NCBI RefSeq assembly: GCF_030463535.1
Contig: NC_132878.1
Location: 98,023,040-98,087,039 of the forward strand
Origin: Salminus brasiliensis
Taxonomy: Eukaryota > Chordata > Actinopteri > Characiformes > Bryconidae
Direction of reading: 5' to 3'
DNA length: 64,000 nt
Of the stretch, positions 37,422-49,912 are shown piece by piece. Within the stretch, counting starts at the first letter, position 1. Every line of letters starts with the position of its first letter. Under the pieces are notes generated by a model. That model had not been told where the DNA came from. It did no database searches and was given only the letters and a program-made list of their open reading frames with translations. The translations under genes were made by a program, and so were the position numbers.

Positions 37422-37812
37422 TTACATTTACATTTACATTTATGGCATTTAGCAGACGCTCTTATCCAGAGCGACTTACAAAGTGCTTTGCTATTTACCC
37501 AAGAAAACCTTAGCTAGTTAGAATAGACTAATAATTCAAAAGATACCTCTAAGCTTAGACATTGCTAAACACAATACAATAAGGTGACCATAGTACTCTA
37601 TTCGTCCAAGTACTCTCGGAAGAGGTGGGTCTTCAGCCTGCATTTAAAGACAGCGAGTGACTCTGTCGTTCGGACACCCAGGGGAAGCTCGTTCCACCAC
37701 TTTGGTGCCAGGACAGAAAAAAGCCTGGACGCTTGTCTTCCACGGGTTTCGAAGGATGGCGGGTTGAGCCGAGCCGTACGTGAAGCTCGAAGGGCTCTTG
37801 GTGCGGATCGGG
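37422..37812 (-). mobile_element. L2-type LINE 3' end inserted in gene B's last intron
   Basis: Same family as 22016-25068. It runs from the ATTTAC-repeat tail with GGCATTTAGCAGACGCTCTT at 37422 to about 37812. The minus strand encodes LAPKWWNELPLGV-like sequence before the end of ORF2. Gene A has the same intron without the insertion (GTGCAGTGCTCCTCC at 28089-28103), so this copy arrived after the duplication or was lost in gene A. Confidence 0.88.
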
Positions 37813-37826
37813 CACACTGCACTGAT

Positions 37827-37882
<56 letters not shown>

Positions 37883-37887
37883 CTTAC

Positions 37888-37934
37888 ATTTCTTTAATCC
37901 AGGTTTGATTCTGATCTTCCCTCCATGTTCCACT
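37888..37934 (-). CDS. nlrc3-like: Gene B 47-nt linker exon before B30.2
   Basis: A 47-nt exon in phase 2-1 encoding VEHGGKIRIKPGLKK, the same residues as in gene A. It has acceptor TTTAG| and donor AAAT|GTAAGT. Long CA and GT runs flank it (37828-37880 and 37938-37978 on the plus strand). Confidence 0.88.
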
Positions 37935-37940
37935 CTAAAC

Positions 37941-37975
<35 letters not shown>

Positions 37976-38380
37976 CACAGACAGATCAGGACAGTAAGAT
38001 TTTCTCTCCTTCAGTGTTTATATATATTTCTCTCTCTCTCTCTCTCTCACCCAGACACTGGAACATAGGAAGGCTTCCATAGCTGATTCGCTAAGTGCAG
38101 ATACAAGGGACGTTGATTAGATCTCATTTTTGGGCCGGAAAAGAAGTCATTCAATTAATAAAAGTAAATAGACCCAGCGGAAGCTTGTAAATGAGCTGTG
38201 ATTTACAGCCCTATACAAACAAGTACATGTAGAGTTGACAAGTTGGCAAGTTTAGCAGTTTTATAAGGATTTTCCTCAAGTATCACCTGATGATAACAAG
38301 GTTTTAGTGCAGGCAGTGTCTATGCAGGTGACGCTACAATACACGGCTAATTGTCTCCCAGTTGTCTTAAGCATGAACTA

Positions 38381-38810
38381 TGGGACAACAAGCTGAGTGA
38401 AGTTCTGATACACCTTGGCGAGAGCTTGGTGATATAACTGATAAATGATCACAATAAAATATTTCATTTCAGCCAATATTGATAATTATTGACATTATAA
38501 TTGCCTATTTTAATAAAGTAAAATGTAAATATGATCAGGCAGGACAATGCTTGCCAGAACTGTGTAATGCTGTGTAAAAACCTGTCAAATAATTTCTTGT
38601 CTCTGTCCACATGCTTCTTTTACTTTCAGGGACATGTCCTTGTGGGGGCGCTCTGCTGACTGTAGGGGGAGCTCAGGAGCAAGAAATACCAGATCATGGG
38701 ACAACAAGCTGTCTGAGTAAAGTTTTGAGTAGAGCTTGGCGATATAGCTGATAAATGATCACAATAGAATAGTTCATTTCAGCCAATACTGACAGTATAT
38801 GTTGATTAAT
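38381..38810. repeat. Diverged tandem duplication
   Basis: 38381-38495 and 38698-38800 share GGGACAACAAGCTG, GGCGATATAGCTGATAAATG (or TGATATAACTG) and ATTTCAGCCAATA. The unclassified repeat of 38525-38700 lies between them. Confidence 0.65.
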
Positions 38811-38869
38811 ATTTTAACCAATTTAACCACCTTATTTATTAAGGTACACAAATATTTTAATTATTAACT

Positions 38870-39020
38870 GTCATGCTTTACACAGACTGTTCTCCCTCCT
38901 GCCATCAGGAAGAAGGTACCGCAGCATCCAGTCACACGACCAGACTCTGCAATAGCTTCTTCCTCCAAGCCATCAGACTTCTCAACTCCAGAGACTGAAC
39001 TGATGTTTTTTCTGTTCCAT
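38870..39020 (+). mobile_element. LINE C-terminal/3' fragment
   Basis: ACTGTTCTCCCTCCTGCCAT, AGAAGGTACCGCAGCATC, then CCAAGCCATCAGACTTCTCA is the end of a CR1/L2-type ORF2. Pure (CA)n at 39023-39057 and (CT)n at 39063-39118 follow. Confidence 0.6.
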
Positions 39021-39122
<102 letters not shown>

Positions 39123-39757
39123 CCCTTAAAGCAGACCATGGAACACACTGAACAACATGGTTGACCGGGATAATTCATGGCACCTACCAGTCTGTGGACT
39201 GGGCTTTAGAAGTCACAGCCCAGGTGCCGTGAAGTTTTGTTGGACCTCTGGCTGGAGCTCTGGGATTGCCCCGAGGGAGAGCAAACCCATACAAATTTGT
39301 TGTGTGTTTGTCTTAACTAAGCTTTTGCAAATTTATTTTATAGTTTAATATTATTATTTAATTTAAATATACTTACATTTCAGTCAGACTTTAAAAAAAC
39401 AACAAAACTGCAGGACTAGAGAGCTGACCTGTCCATTTTTATCCACAATTTGCACAATGCACTCATTTTCTCACTCCATTTCTTACTTACATTTATTAAA
39501 TGATTGGCTCTCATAGCCCGCTTCACTATCAAGGGATATGATGATGATTTTTATAAGCCAGACGTTTGTTCATGAAACCGAACTTGGTGAATTTGTGGTT
39601 TTCTGGTAATTCGCATTAACAGTGAATCTATCCAACATCATATCATAAAAGTTCTTATTTCCATTGATGTGTCTATTGTGATACATATCATTATTGTTTA
39701 ATCATAAAGGCTTTCTTGAAAGACCAATCATAGGAGTGAGGATATTTTCATCCATAC

Positions 39758-39931
39758 CTGAGTGTGTTGAGTGTGCAGTGTGGATCCTCCAGTCTGGCAG
39801 ACAGCAGCTTCACTCCTGACTCTCCTGGGTGGTTGTAGGTCAGATCCAGTTCTTTCAGGTAGGAGGGGTTTGAACTCAGAGCTGTAGCCAGAGAAGAACA
39901 GCCTTTCTCTGTGACCATACAACCAGACACT
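39758..39931 (-). CDS. nlrc3-like: Gene B LRR exon 6 (VSGCMV type)
   Basis: A 174-nt exon in phase 2-2 encoding VSGCMVTEKGCSSLATALSS, NPSYLKELDLTYNHPGESGV and KLLSARLEDPHCTLNTLR. It is the counterpart of gene A LRR exon 3 with few changes (S-Y-L versus S-H-L, D-P versus D-L). The acceptor is CTCTCTGCAG| after a CT-rich tract, and the donor CTCAG|GTATGG. It is the last LRR before the linker. Confidence 0.92.
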
Positions 39932-39999
39932 CTGCAGAGAGAGAGTGAATGAGAAAGAGAGAGAAAGAGAGGTCAATTAACAGTGAGAGAGATGACACA

Positions 40000-41690
40000 C
40001 TTTGTATCAGACAGTTTCTGACAAATCAAGAATCTCCCTAAAACACTTTTTAAATATAGTAGCTGGTAATCACCTGGCTGCTAATTACTGCATTATTAAA
40101 CAGCAACAACAATTATTTTTTACTTTCAGATTTAAACTTTTATAATTCACCCCTGCAGCTTGTTCATAAAACTGCACAAATATTATTGTTTGCCTCAACA
40201 CTTCTGGTTATTTGAACATAAATATTGGGACACCTGCTCATTTATTGTTGTTCCAAATATAAGCGCATTAAGAATCTGTCCTGCTTGGAGTAAAAAAGCA
40301 CTAAAAGCACTAAACATACTGTCCAGGGAAGACTTTCTACTATATTTTGGAGCATTACTGTAAGGATTTGATCATATTCAGTGACAAGAGTGTTATTGAG
40401 GTAAGGGGGTTGGATGATCACCACCTCACTTTATCCCCAACTCATTCCAAAAGTATCATAATTCCTGGCATTAGGCATGATGCCCATAGGTTTGTTTTTT
40501 CTGCTTCAGCAATACTTCCATATAGAAATTTGATAAGCTTAGTTTACGCTTCAAGAAGCAAAAACTATCTGAAAACATGAGGAATAACTGCTGAGAGAAA
40601 CCAAGACTAAAAAAGAAAGAAAGAGGAAAGAGGAGAGAAAGAGGAACCAAATAAAACTTAAAATCAGTAAAAGCAGAGTTAAACATTTAGAGATCATTCT
40701 AACACCTGTGGAGGTGCATATACAGTATATTTACTGGCCACCTCGCACTACACTGAAGTTTTGGGTTAGTCATGCTAGTAAACACCCACACAGGACAGCA
40801 GAAATTGGTTAATCTGGCCTTGTTAAGACTATAAAATGTCATTCACTTCTCTGCTATACTTTAGTCCTATGCCATCGTAATGATGATATGTTCAGTCTTC
40901 CTGGTTTATTTTAGGACTGTACTTAATTTGATCTCCTGATTACTTGGAAATGGTCTGTACTGTGGTGCTTGAACTGCAGTTTAGCAAGCAGGCTATTGGT
41001 CCAAACATGACATAACCTGTTGCATTTTGTTGTTCACTTCATCCTCTCAGACACAGAAGTTTTTATCATCAGCGCTTGTGTCTGTAGTACAGCAGTTATT
41101 CAGAGTAGAAGCTGTACCGAGCTGTGTGTCAGTCATTGCATCTGCCAGCCTAATCGAGATGGATAAGCATAGGTTAGCTTAGTGAGTGGGCTACAGATCC
41201 ACCACCACAAACAAATTAAACATCATGTAGAAATTCCACCTTAAATTTGTAGCTTCAGAATGATGCTGATGTTTCACTGACTGTAACAGGGAGAATGGAG
41301 TCATTAGTGCAATATTCTGTAGTTTTGGGTTACCAACAACAAAAGCATGTGAACTGTCCATGGTGGGAACTGGTGGGGTCAAAGCAATTTGTATTTACAG
41401 CAGTGGCATAAAAGTGAATTATAATTCTTTAAAACTTAATTATATAATTATAATTATAAAATTATAATTATAAAACTTATAAACTTTATAAAACTTATAA
41501 ATTCAATTTGCTGTCCCATCCCTACTCAGTAATGCTGGGTTGGATAAGGAATGCAGTTCAACGAACTGAATATAAGGTTGATTAATTTGTGTAAACTTGT
41601 GGCTTCATTAAAAATCAAAAAGAGAAAGTCTCAAAAGTGGAACTCCTTCTCTGGGCTGTACTGGATAGTTATAAAGATATGCATGAAAGT
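40000..41690 (-). other. Gene B intron, no gene
   Basis: AT-rich intron. A cluster of AATTATAATTATAA-type short palindromes lies at 41400-41500. No exon or clear transposon was recognised. Confidence 0.5.
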
Positions 41691-42219
41691 AAAATGTTAA
41701 AGGAAAGAGAGGAAATACTGATATAGTAATAGAAAACATGCTAACTATTATACAGAAAGCTCCAGTTCCACATGCTGATCCATCACCAACATGGACATGC
41801 AGCTCACCCACTACTCAGGAGCAGATTATAATGAGTTAAAGGAGACTAAGAAAAAGCCTCTGATTGGATCACAGATGAGCTGTTAGGTCAGACTGGGTTC
41901 ATTAAACACTATAAAACCAGTTTTCATTTCAGAATGTGTTGTGAGGTCAGAGTGAGTAATCATACATATCACTACACTATCACAGTCCAAAGGTTCTGAT
42001 TAATGTGTTTATGAGGAAGAAAGACCTCATCAGAAATCTTTCTAGACAATCTAAAGACGACTGCAGACGTTAGAGAGTTGGTCTTTGTTCAGTTAGTGAA
42101 CTCTAGTGACCTTCACTAGAAACTTCATCTTGTATATTGATATAAAAACATCTTAGTAAAGCTCTGAATCTCACATCTTCACATTTATCATTTCAGAATG
42201 AACTGACAGAAACACTGAC

Positions 42220-42393
42220 CTGAGAATCTGCAGTTTACAGTGTGAACTCTTCAGTCCAGCAGAGAGCAGCTCCACTCCTGAATCCTGCAGGTCATTGTTA
42301 CTGAGGTCCAGCTCTTTCAGGGAGGAGTTTTCCAGCTTTAAAACTGATCCCAGAGCTTCACACATCTTTAGACCAATGTTACACAAAGCTAAT
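42220..42393 (-). CDS. nlrc3-like: Gene B LRR exon 5 (LALCNI type)
   Basis: A 174-nt exon in phase 2-2 encoding [40 protein letters not shown] and [18 protein letters not shown]. The acceptor is ATTTTGCAG| and the donor TTCTCAG|GTCAGT. The following 500 bp of intron (42219 down to about 41690) is the same repeat as after gene A LRR exons 1 and 2. Confidence 0.92.
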
Positions 42394-42970
42394 CTGCAAA
42401 ATGAGAATAAATACAAAATATTTTACATTAGAATATACTTAAAGGGAACATTTTAATGAAACAAGAAGTTGCTCATTTTATTGGCAGCAAAAATAAGAAG
42501 TGACAAAATGTTTGCCCTAAGTTAACCAAAAGCTAATCTGATAGTCACAGGACATCAATACAGTAAGATACAATTGACTACAATACAGTACACTTTTACA
42601 CCACCACTTATTACTGTTACACTGGATACAGAGAGTGCATGAATTACATGCAGCAGTGCCAATAATTGTGTTATGTGGGATTTGTTAAGTCCTACCTCCT
42701 AGTACTCCATAGTCTGTTTTGACCCAAGGTGTGTACAAACAGTTAGTAAAACAGCATAGAAAGAGATCATGTTTAATTAATAATTCTGTTATCTAGAACT
42801 CTTCTTTTAGGATACATTCTTTCAGCTCTAGCATTGGAGAAATTGAACTCAGCCTGAACTATGAGATCAATTCATGAAGATAATGAGACATATTGGTATA
42901 AGGTATATTGGTGAAGTGCTGAATTTCACTTATATTTAAAAATCTAAAATTAATTGACAGAAACACTGAC

Positions 42971-43147
42971 CTGAGAATCTGCAGTTTACAGTGTGAACTA
43001 TTCAGTCCATTAGAGAGCAGCTCCACTCCTGAATCCTGCAGGTCATTGTTACTGAGGTCCAGCTCTTTCAGAGAGGAGTTTTCCAGCTTTAAAACGGATC
43101 CTAGGTTTCTTCCACAAGTCTTTACTCGAAGATTACACAAAGCTAAT
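42971..43147 (-). CDS. nlrc3-like: Gene B LRR exon 4 (LALCNL type, with 3-nt insertion)
   Basis: A 177-nt exon in phase 2-2, one codon longer than its siblings. It reads LALCNLRVKTCGRNLGSVLK, where the others have [11 protein letters not shown]. The rest is [20 protein letters not shown] and [19 protein letters not shown]. The frame is kept. The substitutions S-N-G-L-N for S-A-G-L-K make it the most diverged copy. The acceptor is TTTTGCAG| and the donor CTCAG|GTCAGT. Confidence 0.9.
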
Positions 43148-43234
43148 CTGCAAAAGGAGAAAAGCACAACAGTTTTATCTTGAGAATACACTCAAAGAAA
43201 ATTTTTGAATGAAAACTAAAAGCAATCTATTTTT

Positions 43235-43985
43235 GACATCACGTCAGGCCCTCGTTATCGCGCCCTCTCCTGGGGCGATCTCGAGCCGCTACCCTCAGGC
43301 CCAAATAAAGACTTGCGTTTTTTTTACGTTCATGTGTGTCAATTCACTGACTCATTCATGTTCATTTATGTTCATGTGTGTTTGGTTCAATTCGTTTATG
43401 TTCAAATGTGTTTTGGTTCGGTTGTTTGAATTCTTTGTTTGGTTTATGAGTTTCACCTGGGACTGGGGGATATTTAAGAAGCCTCCACACCACCATTCAA
43501 TGCGGAGAATCGTTTCGTTTGGGACCTCGAAGTTTCACGAGAGGTTCCCTTGACTGTAGAAGTGTGTTGAGGCCAGTTTCTGCTCATAGTTCTCGTTCAG
43601 GAGCAGGTCAACCCCATTCAAGGCAGTATGCTGCAGTTCCAGGTTTGATCGGCCTAGGCATTGTTGCTCAGTAGCTGGTCCCCCAGCTCCCTCCCCTTAG
43701 TCAGTGCAGCGCTGTTTTAGCACAGTTTACGTAAGCCCCTGTTTAGCCCAGGCTCTGCCTGTAGCATTTCATTCTGTTTCCTCCTTTGGTTTCTTCCTAG
43801 CGCTTACCACTCTCGCCAGCTCAACCGCTAGGCCCAGGTTCATTTTTGGCTTGCCCTCTTGTTTGCCACATTTGTGTTTTGTTTGTGTTTATACCCCTTA
43901 GTTGCCGCTTTGTTTGCTTTGTTTTGCAAGCAGATTAATTCATCTGCTTGCTTTGAGACCATCTCTGCGAGTATTCGTCTGAAAA
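43235..43985 (+). mobile_element. Probable solo LTR
   Basis: It starts TGACATCACGTCAGG. It contains a TATA-like GGGGGATATTTAAGAAGCC near 43467 and an AATAAAG near 43305. The 3' part is T-rich and pyrimidine-rich, like fish LTR U5 regions. No internal retroelement sequence flanks it. The right end and target duplication are not clear, so the class is tentative. Confidence 0.45.
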
Positions 43986-44342
43986 TGTGCAGTAGGTTAT
44001 CATTAATGCTGATGTTACCATTAACCCAAAGTTAACATATCAACCAAAACTTAAAATGCTTGTCAAAGAACATCAATATAGTAAGATACAATTCAGTAAA
44101 ATACAGTACACTTACATCTCCACTCGGTACTGTTACACTGGATAAAGAGAGTGCATGAACTCAATGCAAGGGTGCCAATAATTGTGTCTTGTGATTTTTA
44201 AAACCCCACCTCAGTAACTCTTAGTCTGAACAGTTAAAGTTAGACAAAACAGCATTAAATGGTTAAACACTGGCTTCTTAAGGCCTGAACACTGTCTGAG
44301 CTATATTGTCAATTGTTGATGATAATGAAGACCAACACTGAC

Positions 44343-44516
44343 CTGAGAATCTGCAGTTTACAGTGTGAACTCTTCAGTCCAGCAGAGAGCAGCTCCACTC
44401 CTGAATCCTGCAGGTCATTGTTACTGAGGTCCAGCTCTTTCAGGGAGGAGTTTTCCAGCTTTAAAACTGATCCCAGAGCTTCACACGTATTTTCTCCAAG
44501 ATTACATGAAGCCAGT
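44343..44516 (-). CDS. nlrc3-like: Gene B LRR exon 3 (LASCNLG type)
   Basis: A 174-nt exon in phase 2-2 encoding [40 protein letters not shown] and [18 protein letters not shown]. The acceptor is CATTTTTCAG| and the donor CTCAG|GTCAGT. It is closest to gene A LRR exon 2 (LASCNLGVK). Confidence 0.92.
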
Positions 44517-44779
44517 CTGAAAAATGAAGAATGAACAGATTTTACAATAAACTGAAAGAGGAAGATTTGAATGGACAGATAAAGAATAGAGAACAGAATT
44601 AAACTGAAATACAGCGTCCTTCTAAAGTCCTGGAGTTTCTTTATATAGAGATAGAAAACATGCAGAAAGCTCCAGTTCCACAGGCAGAGTTAAAGCAGAG
44701 GAAGCCTAACAAAAATAAAGGATTAAGTTAAATTATGGAAATAAACAGTAATGATGCTAGAGCCCTCACAGCGGGGTGA

Positions 44780-45245
44780 ATGGGTGACATCTCAGCGGCG
44801 TAGCCAGAAAGCTAAAACATGCTAGGGCTAAGGCCAAAGCTAGTCCACCTTCACCTTCAAAGCTGTAACACCTTCACTTCTTTTCAGATTCTCTACATTA
44901 ATATATCAAATCCAGCCACAAATAAAAATGCATTCACACGAATTAATATTTATAGGCCTCCAGGGCCTATAATTTTGCTGCAGACTTGGCAATGTGCAGC
45001 GACAAGGTTATAATAGTAGGAGACTTTAATATTCATTTTGATCCATTAACAAAAGGTGTTTGCATCGATCTTAGATTCTGTCAGCATCATAGAAAACATA
45101 ACTGGACCCACACATTACTGTAATCATACCCTAGATTTAGTCCTGACCCTGGGTGTTAGCATTGATAATCTAAATATTGTACCTTAAAGCTCAGTAAAGT
45201 CAGATCATTATCTAATCTCCTATGAGCTACATCTTAGGCAAAAGA
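44780..45245 (+). mobile_element. L2-type LINE endonuclease fragment
   Basis: With frame changes the plus strand gives LYINISNPATNKNAFTRINI, YRPPGP, VGDFNIHFDP, GPTHYCNHTLDLVLTLGVSI and VKSDHYLISYELHL. These match the RPPG, GDFN and SDHY motifs of AP-type endonucleases. The RT part is missing. Confidence 0.75.
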
Positions 45246-45289
45246 TGTAGATCGGCCTCGCTGATCGAGAAAAACAATCCCAGAATACT

Positions 45290-46365
45290 TGCCCACAGTT
45301 GGTACTAGGGGTCCCACCTATCCCTTTTCCCATCAGCCCTTCCCGCTTCTTTGTTCACCAACGCAGCCTGCAGCCACCCTCCGAGCGGACATTGTAAACC
45401 AGCTCAACATCCCAGTCGAGCCGCTTGAGAGACCTCTCCGCATGCTTGTAGGCAGGTCAGGGGAGTATACCAGGATGTCATCCAAAAAGGCCACCACGAA
45501 GCGTCCGAGGTAGTCTTTAAGGACGTCATTGATTAAAGGCCTGGAAGACGGAGGGGGTGTTGGCCAACCCATACGGCATCGAGCGGACATTGTGAACCAG
45601 CTCAACATCCCAGTCGAGCCGCTTGAGAGACCTCTCCGCATCACAGCCCTGGACAGGCACCCTATCGGTTCAAGACCCATAACCCATGTCACCACCAAGG
45701 TGAAGCTGGCTGCCAGCTTGCATCACAAGGAGGAGACCTCCCTGATAGTTCTCCCGGTCTCTGAACATGCCCTGATCCTAGGTTTATCTTGGCTGAGCCT
45801 ATACACCCCCCACATTTCCTGGCCCGAAAGGGAAATTGTGTCCTGATCCCTGTATTGTCAGGATCACGGTCTAGATCTAGCCGCCCTTCGACTCCTGTCT
45901 ATCACAGTAGAGAGCCCCAAACCTGAGGTTCAGGTCGTCCTGCCCCCAGAGTACGTAGATATGCAGGATGTCTTTAGTAAGACCCAGGCTACAAAGCTTT
46001 CTTCCCATCGCCCACATGACTGTGCCATAGATCTAGTCGAGGGATTCTTGCCCAAGGCATGGATCTACCCCCTTATGGGGGAAGAGGAGCAGAAGATGGA
46101 GGAGTACATCGTGGAAGCCCTAGCACAAGGTTATGTCACCCCTTCTAAGTCTCCAGTAGCCTCTGGGTTCTTTTTCATTCAAAAGAAGGGAGGGGGGCTA
46201 CGTCCCTGTATTGACTATCATGTCCTAAATGCGATAACTAAATGCTACCCCTGTCCTATGCCCCTGGTCCCTTCCGCCCTCGAACAGTTGCGTGGTCCCT
46301 GTCTGTTTACTAAATTAGATCTGGGGAGCGTGTACAACCTGGTGCGCAAAAAAAGAAGAAAGAAC
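45290..46365 (+). mobile_element. Ty3/Gypsy protease-RT fragment with inverted patch
   Basis: The plus strand encodes protease C-terminal sequence (VLPVSEHALILGLSWLS, WPEREIV) near 45735-45840. The RT start follows: FSKTQATKLSSHRPHDCAID, GYVTPSKSPVASGFFFIQKK, GGGLRPCIDYHVLNAITKCY and TKLDLGSVYNLVR. It ends before the catalytic DD. A 62-nt segment is duplicated directly (45382-45443 and 45580-45641). Between the copies lie 136 nt of the element's own RT, with the FLDDILVYSPD motif, in reverse orientation. Confidence 0.85.
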
Positions 46366-46414
46366 CACTAAGAGGAACTGAGACTCAGAAGTGGAACTTC
46401 AGTCTCTCACTGAC

Positions 46415-46588
46415 CCGAGAATCTGCAGTTTACAGTGTGAACTCTTCAGTCCAGCAGAGAGCAGCTCCACTCCTGAATCCTGCAGGTCATTGTTACTGAG
46501 GTCCAGCTCTTTCAGGGAGGAGTTTTCCAGCTTTAAAATTGATCCCAGAGCTTCACACGTCTTTACTCCAAGATTACACAAAGCTAAT
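46415..46588 (-). CDS. nlrc3-like: Gene B LRR exon 2 (LALCNLG type)
   Basis: A 174-nt exon in phase 2-2 encoding [40 protein letters not shown] and [17 protein letters not shown]. It ends CTCGG|GTCAGT, where its siblings have CTCAG|GTCAGT. The A-to-G change at -2 weakens the donor and turns the junction residue into Gly. A Gypsy fragment starts only about 50 nt into the next intron. Confidence 0.88.
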
Positions 46589-46996
46589 CTGCAAAAGGAG
46601 AAAAGCACAACAGATTTTACTTGAGAATACACTAAAAGGGATTTTATAATGAAACAGGAAAGTGAAATGAGTGGAAGAAAATAATATGTTAACCCAAAGC
46701 TAAAATAGAAACCAGAAACTTAACTGCTAGCCATGGTATAACAATATAGTAAGATACAATTTGCTACAATAAAGTACACTGTTACACTCATTACTGTAAC
46801 ACTGTATAAGGCATGAATGCATAAATGTCTACACTGTGGTTGAGCCTCTAACTTACTTAGTACCTCTGTTTCTTTAAACAGTGCTTTAAAGCACCTATAC
46901 TTGCTACTCATGATTTCTCTCAACCAGTTCTCTTAGGTTGATGCGAGTGCAATTAATGCTGGGTCAGTAGTTTTAAAAGAGGATGGTGAAGGTATA

Positions 46997-48495
46997 CACA
47001 TGTGGACAAAATTGTTGGTACCCCTCGGTTAATGAAAGAAAAACCCACAATGGTCACAGAAATAACTTGAATCTGACAAAAGTAATAATAAATAAAAATG
47101 CTATGAAAATGAACAAATTAAAATCTGACATTGCTTTTCAACCATGCTTCAACAGAATTATTTAAAAAAGACTCATGAAACAGGCCTGCACAGAAATGAT
47201 GGTACCCTTAACGAATATTTTTTTGAACAACCTTTTGAGGCAATCACTGCAATCAAATGATTCCTGTAACTGTCAATGAGACTTCTGCACTTCTCAGCAG
47301 GTATTTTGGCCCACTCCTCATGAGAAAACTGCTCCAGTTGTCTGAGGTTTGAGGGGTGCCTTTTCCAGACAGCAAAAAATGTTTTCCAGATGTCCTTCCA
47401 AAGATGCTCAATAGGTTTTAGGTCAGGGCTCATAATAGTCCAGAATAGTCCAATGTTTTCCTCTTAGCCATTCTTGGGTGTTTTTAGCTGTGTGTTTTGG
47501 GTCATTATCCTGTTGCAAGACCCATGACCCGCAACTGAGACCCAGCTTTCTGAAACTGGGCAGCAAATTTCTCTCTAGACTCCCTTGAAAGTTTTGAGAT
47601 TTCATTGTACCCTGCACAGATTTAAGACACCTTGTTACAGATGCAGCAAAGCAGCCCCAGAACACAACAGAGCCTCATCCATGTTTCACAGTAGGGACAG
47701 TGTTCTTTTCTTGATATGCTTCATTTTTCCTTCCATGAACATAGAGCTGATGTGCCTTGTCAAAAAGTAATTTTTTTGTCTCATCTGTCCATAGGACATT
47801 CTCCCAGAAGCTTTGGGGCTTGTCAACATGTAAGTTGGGAAAATTCCAGTTTGGCTTTTTTATGATTTGATTTCAACAATGGTGTCCTCCTTGCCCGTCT
47901 CCCATTAAGTCCACTTTGGCTCAAACAACAAAGGATGGTGCGATCTGAAACTGATGTTTCTTGAGCTAAAAGTTCACCTTTAATCTCTTTAGAAGTTTAT
48001 CTGGGCTCTTTTGTTACCATTCGTATTATTCATCTCTTTGATTTGTCATCACTTTTACCTTTAACATGCTTGTCTATCATTTTCTTTCTAATCTCATGAG
48101 ACAACTTTTTCCTTTGCTTCCTCTGGTCCATGTTGAGTGTGGTACACACCATGTCACCAAAACAGCACAGTGACTACCTGTAGCCCTATATATAGGCCTA
48201 CTGACTGATTATAAGATTGTAGACACCTGTGATACTAATTAGTGGACACACCATGATTTAACATGTCCCTTTGGTCACATTATTTTCAGGGGTACCATCA
48301 TTTTTGTCCAGGCCTGTTTAATTGGTTTATTTTTTTAAATAATTCTGTTGAAGCATGGTTTAAAATCAATGTTGGATTTTCATTTGTTCATTTTCATGGA
48401 ATTTTTATTACTTTTGTCAGATTCAAGTTATTTCTGTGACCATTGTGGGTTTTTCTTTCATTAACGAGGGGTACCAACAATTTTGTCCACATGTG
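46997..48495 (-). mobile_element. Tc1 transposon (copy D), both ends present
   Basis: CACATGTGGACAAAATTGTT at 46997 and its inverted copy ending at 48495 are flanked by TA on each side, so this is a full insertion of about 1.5 kb. Minus-strand transposase pieces are the N-terminus near 48130, [20 protein letters not shown] with [20 protein letters not shown] (47665-47423), and [13 protein letters not shown] (47433-47395). D and E residues of the DDE triad are seen. Frameshifts near 47430 and stops upstream inactivate it. Confidence 0.92.
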
Positions 48496-48786
48496 TACAG
48501 GGCTTGATGGTTATTTACATCAAAACATTCAAAAGTATTGTATCACTGGGCTCTAGCATGACACAGCCAGTCCTAACCAAGTCATGACTCTATCAACTGA
48601 GGAGGGGCCTGCTCTGGGGTGAAAGAGAGGTGAGCGTCTAGGCAGGACTCCACTAACTTCAGTTCTGTGGACGTCAGTACTCTTTTCAGTATATAAGGCA
48701 CAGGCAGAATCAAAAGTATTCAGACAGCTTTGGGGAAGTGCTGGCTGTCTCAGGCTAATACATTATGTTACATAGTGCCTTAGTTT

Positions 48787-48850
48787 TTAAGATAAGATAA
48801 GATAAGATAAGATAGTCCTTTATTAGTCCCGCAGTGGGGAAATTCGCACT
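48787..48850 (-). mobile_element. Short LINE 3' tail
   Basis: The AAGAT repeat tail followed by AGTCCTTTATTAGTCCCGCA and GTGGGGAAATTC is the reversed 3' end of the LINE family at 2471-3080 and 16420-17512. Confidence 0.75.
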
Positions 48851-48870
48851 TTATATTCTTTGTACACTTT

Positions 48871-49909
<1,039 letters not shown>

Positions 49910-49912
49910 AGT

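Noticed and set aside
45333..45698. 121-codon minus-strand frame
   Set aside because: It arises from the inverted Gypsy RT patch and antisense of the 62-nt duplicates; not a gene.
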